From assembly GCA_964017235.1 (NCBI GenBank), contig OZ024927.1, forward strand, positions 48,365,293-48,429,292: a stretch of 64,000 nt of DNA, in the 5' to 3' direction. The notes under the pieces are model-generated. The model had not been told where the DNA came from. It ran no database searches and saw only the letters and a list, made by a program, of their open reading frames with translations. The position numbers were made by a program, and so were the translations under genes. Position 1 is the first letter of the stretch, and each line of letters opens with the position of its first letter. The DNA comes from Sabellastarte sp. h YS-2021 (lineage: Eukaryota > Annelida > Polychaeta > Sabellida > Sabellidae). Of the stretch, positions 57,105 through 64,000 are shown in pieces.

Positions 57105-59009
57105 AATTAATTAAAGCTCTTTTTCCCAAAAGGGAAAAGTCATATCCACATGTGGGATTTTTTTAATGTGCCTAAAATTGGGAATTTATATTATATCTAC
57201 ACTGATCAGCTGCAATATATTAATAACCACATCACTCCATGCTAAATACCTCATTTTTTGTCTTTGAAGATGCCATAACTTCAAAAACACTGGGTTAGCT
57301 TTGCCAGATAACAGAAATTTTGTTTTAAGTATACATGTGGGAGGTGTGGTTTTAAAAAGTTTTAAAATGAATGAGGTGGGAGGAAAAACTATATGTTTAT
57401 TATGTTAAGTTGGTCAAAGTCGCTTAAATACAGGAATGTTAAATAAAAAAGTCATTAGAAGTCTTCCTTAAACTTAATGTGTCAAGTTGAACTGATGTCA
57501 TTGAACAGTAAGTCAGTTGGGAGCTGAAAACCCTCATTCTACTTCAAGATGGCCACAACTGTGCTTGTATTGGAACTCCAAGGTGGAAAGGAAATAAGAC
57601 TGTCTCTATTTTCATCTTTAATAAGTGTACAAAATTTAACTGAGGTCAGATGAACAATACAATAGCTGGAGATTAAAAACTCCAGCATTTCACTGCAAGG
57701 TGGTCATAACTTCATTCATATTGGTACTTTAAGGTGACCATAAACTGAGAATGTCCCTTCAATATCAATATACGTTAGATATGGAAAAAGAAAGGGGACA
57801 GATGGCTTTATTCCAATTTTATAACTTTAGGGGGGGGCCATAGCTCCAATTAACAGTTTAAGGCCATCATAAAATAAGGATAATCCTTTGGTAAATCTTA
57901 ATATCTATATATGCCAAGTTTGGTTGAAAAAAGTAAAAAAACTCAGTGAACTAGAGGACTAAAAACCCCTTTTTGACATTAAGGTGACCTTAAGATTGCA
58001 GATACAGGGCAAAAACTTCGGCATGTGAAAGATTATCAAAATGTAGCTGAATAAGTTATTCCAACAAAACGCTGAAATCCTGACCTTTTCTGAGATACAG
58101 ATCAAGTACCCATTTTAAAAAAAAATTACGAAAATAAAATGCCTCCCATCCAGGCACCTATGGTCCGATTGATCAGAAAATCCTTTCGACCTGCGGATTT
58201 AGGTCTAGAATGTACCTGATAAATTTTATAGCACAGGTGAGTGTGGTTTTTTCCGAAACACGATGACGGGGTCTTCCGAAAAATGCTTAAGGTTACTTTA
58301 AGTAAAGCTTAAGGTCTCCGCAAAGTATCCCAAAAATTTTTCCCGCCCTTATAGTTTTAAAGAAAGATAAGAAGGAAAGAAAAATCTGAAAGCCCAAGAA
58401 GTTATTCAAGGGAGACCATAATCCTGCGGAGGTGGCAGGGGTGATCAGTCGAACTTATGTGAAAACAAATAAGCGCCCCTGACAGGCCATTAATAATTTC
58501 CCTTTAACCGTTTCTACACTACACTACCCATATACAGAAATGGTCATATTATCAGATGAAAAATGTAATATTTAACATAATATTCAACATATTTTGTTAG
58601 TTAGCAATACTTTTATGTTATTATTCTTAAACAACATAATTTAACAAAAATAACTTATAAGAATAATTTCTTCTATCCGTGGTTTAGTTTCTGCTGTCAG
58701 GAACTTATGTCATAGGTGAACAAATTTCACAATGGTTGCAATGTTTCGAAGGTCAAAATGTCTGGTAATCATATTATCAGTGGAAAGGTTTTTGGAAAAC
58801 ACATGTATCCATTGGTTGTCTTGATTTTGATTTCATGTATGCCATGTACTTGAAATAAGTTCAAATAACAACAATAATGTCCCGCAAATTTTATCCATTT
58901 ATTCTAACTGAAATGGTAACCATAATGTCTCACAATTTTGATGAAATACACTCCTCCTTTGTACAATTAAAGCCCATGTAAATGATAAAATGATAATAAC
59001 TAGATCTAC

Positions 59010-59190
59010 GCATCGGAGAACCGATGCAAATTTTTGAATCCACCAGAAAGACAACTCACCAAAGCCAGTGAACCATCGTTTGACCTTGAAGGAGGGGCCA
59101 AAGGTCAAATGACAACATCAGAACATTACCAGCCAATGATATTCTACAAGTTGGTTTCACATTGAAAACCTCTAGGACCAATAATATATA
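59010..59190 (+). repeat. Left-end hairpin and single unit of the 148-bp repeat
   Basis: A perfect 7-bp hairpin gcatcgg/ccgatgc (59010-59027) lies about 55 bp before one unit of the 148-bp repeat (59080-59190: ttgaccttgaaggagggg, ctctaggaccaataata), as seen in four copies at 1195-1790. It is probably a short or truncated element. Confidence 0.6.
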
Positions 59191-59199
59191 ACTCATAGA

Positions 59200-60055
59200 T
59201 GCTAATATACAAAACCAGAAAGCAGAAGTGATGACAGCAATAAATTCAATAACTTTGGTACTTTCCATATGCAAATTTTGCCAAAATTTTATCTTTTACA
59301 CTCGTTTTTAATGAGTGATAATATAAATTCCATATGAAATTGTCATCTCAAATTGGCACAATGTGCATATGGAAATTGCTGATGATATTTAAATTATTTC
59401 TGCCATCACCTCCACTTCCTTATTTGTCAAGTGTAAATGTGGGAGTGTGGGTGATAAAGTATGGTGATCCATGGGGTTTTCATGGTAGTAAACATTTTGT
59501 GTACTTGTAATCTCTGACAACTTTGCAGATCGCTTTTACTTTAATTTACACTCAAATATGATTTAAAATTACATTGAAAACATATCATTTTATTAAACAA
59601 AATTATAATTCTGACAGTGTCAGGTTAAATCCTAGGTTACATACTGTAATGGCTGGTAGTTTAGGTTTACGGGTATTGTTTACGGGAATTACGGAGATAT
59701 TTAGGGTTTGATATTGATTGGTTTTGTTAATTGGGGGTTTCTTGGGGTTTGGTTGTTTAATGGTAGTGAATATTTGTTTTACTAACTTGTGGGAATTGTG
59801 GGAATTATCCGAATTTGATCTTTATTCATATTTGGGGAACTCGCATGTTTTTGTAGCCATGTTTGACCCCTTGTTTACCATCCTGGTATTTTGGCTCTAT
59901 TTTTATAAACAAATCCTGTGTGAAATGGTTGATTTTCGACGAGATTCTCGGCGAATTAGGGGAGTGACATTTTTGGTCACAAGAGTTTGAGATTTAGCAC
60001 TAACCATTTACGTACACATCTTGTTACGATGACGTGTTTTGAACGCTGATTTTGA
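59200..60055. other. Intergenic sequence, no feature recognised
   Basis: AT-rich. The 90-codon frame at 59718-59990 is T/G-biased and hydrophobic by composition, without features of a known family, and is not called. Confidence 0.4.
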
Positions 60056-60060
60056 ATCTT

Positions 60061-61546
60061 AACAAGCGATCAGTGCCGTGAACGGGCTCTGTGTCAGCTG
60101 ACTGTGTGTTTTGATTTTCAGAGTAGAAGTGAAAGAAGTTTTCGAGTTACAACTGATTTACTCAAGACAGAGAATCTCAAAGTAGCTTTTGCTCAGCTAT
60201 GCAATAAGTTAAAGGGCTGCAATTTTACTAAGGTATAGCTGACCAAAAATTAGGTGAATAACATATTTAAACAAAATACTGTAAATGCAATAGTTATCAA
60301 GTTACAAGTGATTTACTCAACGGTGAGAACCTGAAAATATCTGTTGCTCAGCTATGCCATAGGCTATAGGTCTGTAATTTCTCTATGTTATAGCTGACCA
60401 AAAAGTAGGTGAACAACATATTTAAACAAAATACTCTAAATGCAATAGTTTTCAAGTTACCACTAATTTACTCAACAGTGAGAACCTGAAAGTAGCTATT
60501 ACTTAGCTATGCCATGAGCTACAGGTCTGCAATTTCACTATCTTATAGCTGACCCAAAAGTAGGTCAACAACATAAAAACAAAATACTGTAAATGTAATA
60601 GTTTTAAAGTTACAAGTGATTTACTCAACAGTGATCACCTCAATGTAGCTACTACTCAGCTATGCAATGAGCTACAGGTCTGAAATTTTACTATGTTGTA
60701 CCTGACCCAAAAGTAGCTGGATAACATATTTACACAAAATTATGTATATGCAATAGTTTTTAAGTTATAGGTGATTTTACTTATTACGGGAGGTACTGAA
60801 AAGTCAGAAAGTAGCTATTACTCACTTAGCTATTGGGATAGACACTCAATTTACTCACCATGTTGTAGCTATGGAAAAAGTAGCTGAATAACATATTTGA
60901 CAAAATGCTCTAAATGTGATGCTTTTCAAGTGATTTAGTGCATGATTTCATGAATTTTAATGTACTAAAAATTATTTTAAAAATTCATAAAAAAATAATT
61001 AAGAAAGATCCAGGCCTGATACTCACACAAGGTTATCTACTAGTAGACTAGTACATATATGTAATCTAAGAAAAAACATCCCTGCAATTGTTAATGAGAA
61101 AATAAGTCAGTTAGTGCATAATTTCATGAATTTTAATGCATTAAAAATTATTTAAAAAATTAATAAAAAAAATTAAGACAGATCCAGGTCTAATACTCAC
61201 ACAAGGTAATCGACTAGTGGCCTAGTACATATATGCAAGATATGAGAAAAATTCCTGCAATAGTGAAGGAGAAAATTGTGATTAAAGTGTTGAAATTTTC
61301 ACACTTTGGGGGGGGGGGGGGGGGGTACCTGACTTTTAATGGCTCTGGGGAACAGACGAACAAACAGATCTGCATGCCTTGATCAATTTTTCATCCTCGA
61401 TAGTTCAGGTATCTTTTTAAAAACACCATGTCTCTGGGTCTTGTAGTTTAGGAGGAGAAGTTGTTCACGTGGACACGGATGCGTACGCCCAAGCCGCAGA
61501 GTGATGACATAACGTCAGCTGACTGACAAGTCAGATGATATAAAAA
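60061..61546 (+). mobile_element. Helentron/pearl-like element, family A copy 2 (1.5 kb)
   Basis: It shares both ends with 905-9806: the left gtgccgtgaacgggctctgtgtcagctgac, and the right module from agaaagatccagg through tttttcatcctcgatag to cgtcagctgactgacaag. Its array has about four and a half 155-bp units (60130-60780), the same type as at 2115-3375. A duplicated module (gcatgatttcatgaattttaatg...gatccagg) occurs twice, at 60940 and 61118. A G tract of about 18 is at 61306-61325. This short copy shows what family A looks like without nested insertions. Confidence 0.82.
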
Positions 61547-61549
61547 GGT

Positions 61550-62250
61550 AGGATTTTGTGCTTTTATAAAGGGTGTTAGATTGTTTTATTCAGTTTAATG
61601 TATAACCTATTTCATTCCTAATGTTCCCGTTAATTATCAGGTGCTAAATAAATGAATTACAGCACTTTTATAAGTTGTATGGTGTGAAATCAGTGATGTC
61701 ATAATACAGTTGTCAAGTTGTTGTCAGCTGTAGGCACAGGCATCTTAACAAAAATGATTAAGTCATAGGGTGGTTTGATTTTTTAAAATCGGTCTGTGTT
61801 TGAATCCTGAAGTGATGGGAAGTATTTTAGCATGCTAAGTCTGGGTTTGAATCTTGAAGTGGTAGGAAGTATTTTTAACAGGCCGAGTTAGGGTTAATAT
61901 CTTTAGGTGGCAAGAAGTGTTTTGTCAGGGTGTTTAAAGTTAGATTTGGAGTTTGATTTTATTTGAAGCGTTATACCAGTTGTGAAGTATTTTACCAGAA
62001 GTTGTTTTACCGAAAGATTGAAGTGTACCAGATTTAAGTTAGTATTTTACATCCGGAATTATTAATTATTCTTAGTGACAATATATTGTGTATTTTCAGA
62101 AGCCATAAAGTGAGATACTGTTTAATAGGGTGTTAATCAGTTTTTTGGTAATTATAGACAGAGACCGTAAAGTCGGAAACTGGCTATATATTCGGTATCA
62201 GAGACCGTAAATTTGGAGACTGTGCCGGTGGTATACATGATTAACTAGAA
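61550..62250. other. Intergenic sequence, no feature recognised
   Basis: AT-rich, with imperfect repeats of gaatcttgaagtggtaggaagtatttt (about 61800-61880) and cagagaccgtaaa (62158-62215). No gene. Confidence 0.4.
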
Positions 62251-62254
62251 AAAA

Positions 62255-62272
62255 GTTTTTGCTGACAAAAAC
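62255..62272 (+). repeat. Left-end hairpin of a D-type element
   Basis: gtttttg/caaaaac with loop ctga, followed by gaagcggccctga. It is close to the left end at 53812. No right end lies in the window, so it is a solo or truncated end. Confidence 0.6.
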
Positions 62273-62460
62273 GAAGCGGCCCTGATGAAAAAGTGTGAAG
62301 TAAGCCGTAAAAGATGTGAAGATATGCATCACAAGGAATAGAAAATGTAAAGTTTATTGCATTGTGTATGTTACCATATTTAACAAATGAAAGAACGACC
62401 ACAGCTTGGCAGAAGAGAAATTGTAGGTGTGAAATATACTTCTCAAAAGAATGTATGTCC

Positions 62461-63521
62461 GATGCGCGGAAAAAATGCCTCCTGGAAAAAATGCCTCCTA
62501 GAAAATATGCCTCCTAGGAAATATACCTCCTAGAATGAATGCCTCCTGAATATTTTGTGACCAGGAAAAATACCTCCTAAGAAAAAAAAGTTCTTTCAAG
62601 TATTATAACACTACAGGTTCACATTACAACTTCAGAGGCATCTTCATTTTTTCCACTTGAGTCTTATAGTTGCCAATGCCTGTCAAAAATACACAGTCTT
62701 TTACCCATTTTGCTTAGCTGTACAAAGGTATGTATTGTTTATTTGGGGTTTTACGTCGCTTTCAACACTGTACAGGTCATATCACGACGGGTAGTTGGAA
62801 GGGCAGAGGAAACCAGTACACAGAGTTCGCTAGGGTTGTGTACTGTAAACTGCCGACCAACGGCAAGCAACTACCAGCTTTCCCACTTGAGCCTGTGCGG
62901 GGATCGAACCCCGGCCTCAGAGGTGGGAGGCGAGTGTTACCACTCTGCCACCGTGGCCCCTAAAGGTATGTAAGTTTCTCTTGTAAGGTTTTGCTGGTGC
63001 TTCTCACTCTTTTGGCTGGCTGCTCATCGCTGGTTTCCATTATGACAGGTGTCGTGTTTTTCTTGTAATTACATTTCTGCCCCTCCTAGTGCATCTAACT
63101 GCGATCAACTCCTTACAGAGGGGATAACCTATGTTGTAATTTGATAAGAATGCATATTGTAAGCCATAAAGGCCACAACTATTTCATCAAGAAACCTCAC
63201 AGCCATAAATCCTGCTTTTAAACTGCACCAGAGTACAGCTGAAGGGATACCCTTTCAAGAAGATATTTGTAATTTGTACTTCACGATATTGTACGTTCTG
63301 GTTTTGACTGTACATATCTGAAATTAACACGTTTTTGATATTATACGTTATAGGTTTCATATGTAACATGTTTACAAGTTGAAATAACTTTTTTTTCTCA
63401 GGAGCCTTTTTTTCCTAGTCACAAAATATCCAGGAGGCATTATTTCTAGGAGGCATTTTTTCCACGAGGCATTTTTTTCTGTGAGGCATTTTGTCCAGGA
63501 GGCATTTTTTTTCCCGGATTC
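62461..63521. mobile_element. MITE with subrepeat-built inverted ends and 9-bp duplication
   Basis: Inverted ends of about 130 bp are built from short subrepeats of ggaaaaaatgcctcct type (left 62461-62590, right about 63390-63521). They are flanked by a perfect 9-bp duplication tgtatgtcc (62452-62460 and 63522-63530). A 9-bp duplication and long ends fit Mutator-like elements best, but the terminal bases are not decisive. The interior is non-coding and contains a SINE (62735-62961). Confidence 0.85.
62735..62961 (-). mobile_element. tRNA-headed SINE, copy 3
   Basis: On the minus strand it has the A box tggcagagtgg, an exact-looking B box ggttcgatccc, the body cacaggctcaagtgggaaag, and the end gttgaaagcgacgtaaaacc. 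A perfect 11-bp duplication aaaggtatgta flanks it (62724-62734 and 62962-62972). It sits inside the MITE at 62461-63521 and is therefore younger than it. Confidence 0.94.
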
Positions 63522-63530
63522 TGTATGTCC

Positions 63531-64000
63531 TACATTCTTTGGTAATGTTCTCAGAGAAGAGGTCTCAAGTGAAAGGGTACACTGACCACAGACATTTCTG
63601 TTCAAAATGTCATTAGTATCAGACTTAAGTATAAAACACTAATTGAATGCAGTGGACTAAGATGCTTAAGAACTATTGTTTAAAATTACTGGTTGTGCTT
63701 CAACTAAAAACTTAACAAAACCACTAATAAAATCCAGTGAACCAAAGTGTGTTAGACTTTTTGTTCAAAAGTTACTGATTTTGCTTCAGAGTCATTGCTT
63801 ACAAGAAAAATCAAGTTACAAACAAGTCAAGCTATAGTGCTAGAAAAATGTTACTGGATTTATTGGGAAAGAAAAGTATGAGTTTATATATTGCAATATT
63901 TATGAAAGATTTAGCAACTGAAATTAAAAATCTAGGCTTAGGAATAAGAGTAGGAGATCATGATCCATTCCACACTTCAATAATGCACAAAATTAAGACC
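63531..64000. other. Intergenic sequence to window end, no feature recognised
   Basis: AT-rich with a short internal repeat (aaaactt..., aactattgttt/aaaagttactg). No gene or element end was recognised. Confidence 0.4.

Larger units (their letters stand above)
53812..58492 (+). mobile_element. D-type Helentron/pearl-like element, outer member of a nest
   Basis: The left hairpin gtttttg/caaaaac (53812-53829) is followed by gagcggcc. A right-end module (caagggagaccataat, a GC-rich tract, gtgaaaacaaataagcgcccct) ends near 58492. A complete inner element of the same class (54696-57104) lies between. Pairing of these two ends is an inference from order and similarity. The region 57110-58430 holds diverged non-array sequence with ccccctttag-type and aaaacccc motifs, but no gene. 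Confidence 0.45.

Noticed and set aside
59718-59990. A 90-residue membrane protein
   Set aside because: Hydrophobicity follows from T/G-rich composition; no splice signals, homology or conserved features.

Overview
This is eukaryotic, AT-rich, intron- and repeat-dominated DNA, most likely from a mollusc and probably a bivalve. The only host gene recognised is the 5' part of a copper-transporting P-type ATPase (ATP7 family) on the minus strand. The genome type is an inference from the repeats: tRNA-headed SINEs, 'pearl'/Helentron-like elements carrying 130-170 bp tandem arrays, DIRS-like retrotransposons, and unit types such as the ATGGCCGCC repeats. No prokaryotic operon, CRISPR array or complete non-transposon gene is seen.

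Layout. From 39577 down to 1 the window is the ATP7 gene. Exon 1 is at 39467-39577, exon 2 at 23282-23429, exon 3 at 12911-13027, and a long exon 4 at about 11190-12617. Together they encode about 602 residues with seven HMA metal-binding domains. The seventh has lost its first cysteine. The membrane and ATPase parts must lie left of the window. The huge introns are filled with nested transposable elements. These are: an 8.9 kb composite (905-9806) containing a second element that itself holds a piggyBac-like MITE; a 7.1 kb element (14628-21766) whose 169-bp array is split by a 133-bp satellite, itself split by a hAT MITE; a SINE split by a TIR element (21811-22868); an L2/CR1-like LINE 3' end (24145-25205); a 168-bp array element (25280-26652); and a 4.5 kb TIR element with perfect 43-bp ends (31354-35839) that contains a Helitron-like element and a truncated gene start.

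Upstream of the gene (39670-64000) there are: a dimorphic interspersed repeat; a deleted Harbinger transposon with remnants of both of its proteins (42028-43612); another pearl-like element (43970-45005); a decayed DIRS-like retrotransposon on the minus strand (about 45740-51130) with a 5S rRNA-derived sequence next to its broken end; a second copy of the element nested in the 905-9806 composite, here split by a hAT MITE with a perfect 8-bp duplication; two nested elements with a 159-bp array; a 1.5 kb short sister of the 8.9 kb element (60061-61546); and a MITE with a 9-bp duplication and subrepeat-built ends, itself hit by a SINE (62461-63521).

The main biological story is how tandem satellites live inside mobile elements. 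Elements with the same ends carry different amounts or kinds of array, the same 133-bp satellite sits inside elements with different ends, and target-site duplications give the order of insertion. All element boundaries and duplications were read directly from the sequence. Family names come from known structural hallmarks and were not checked by database search.
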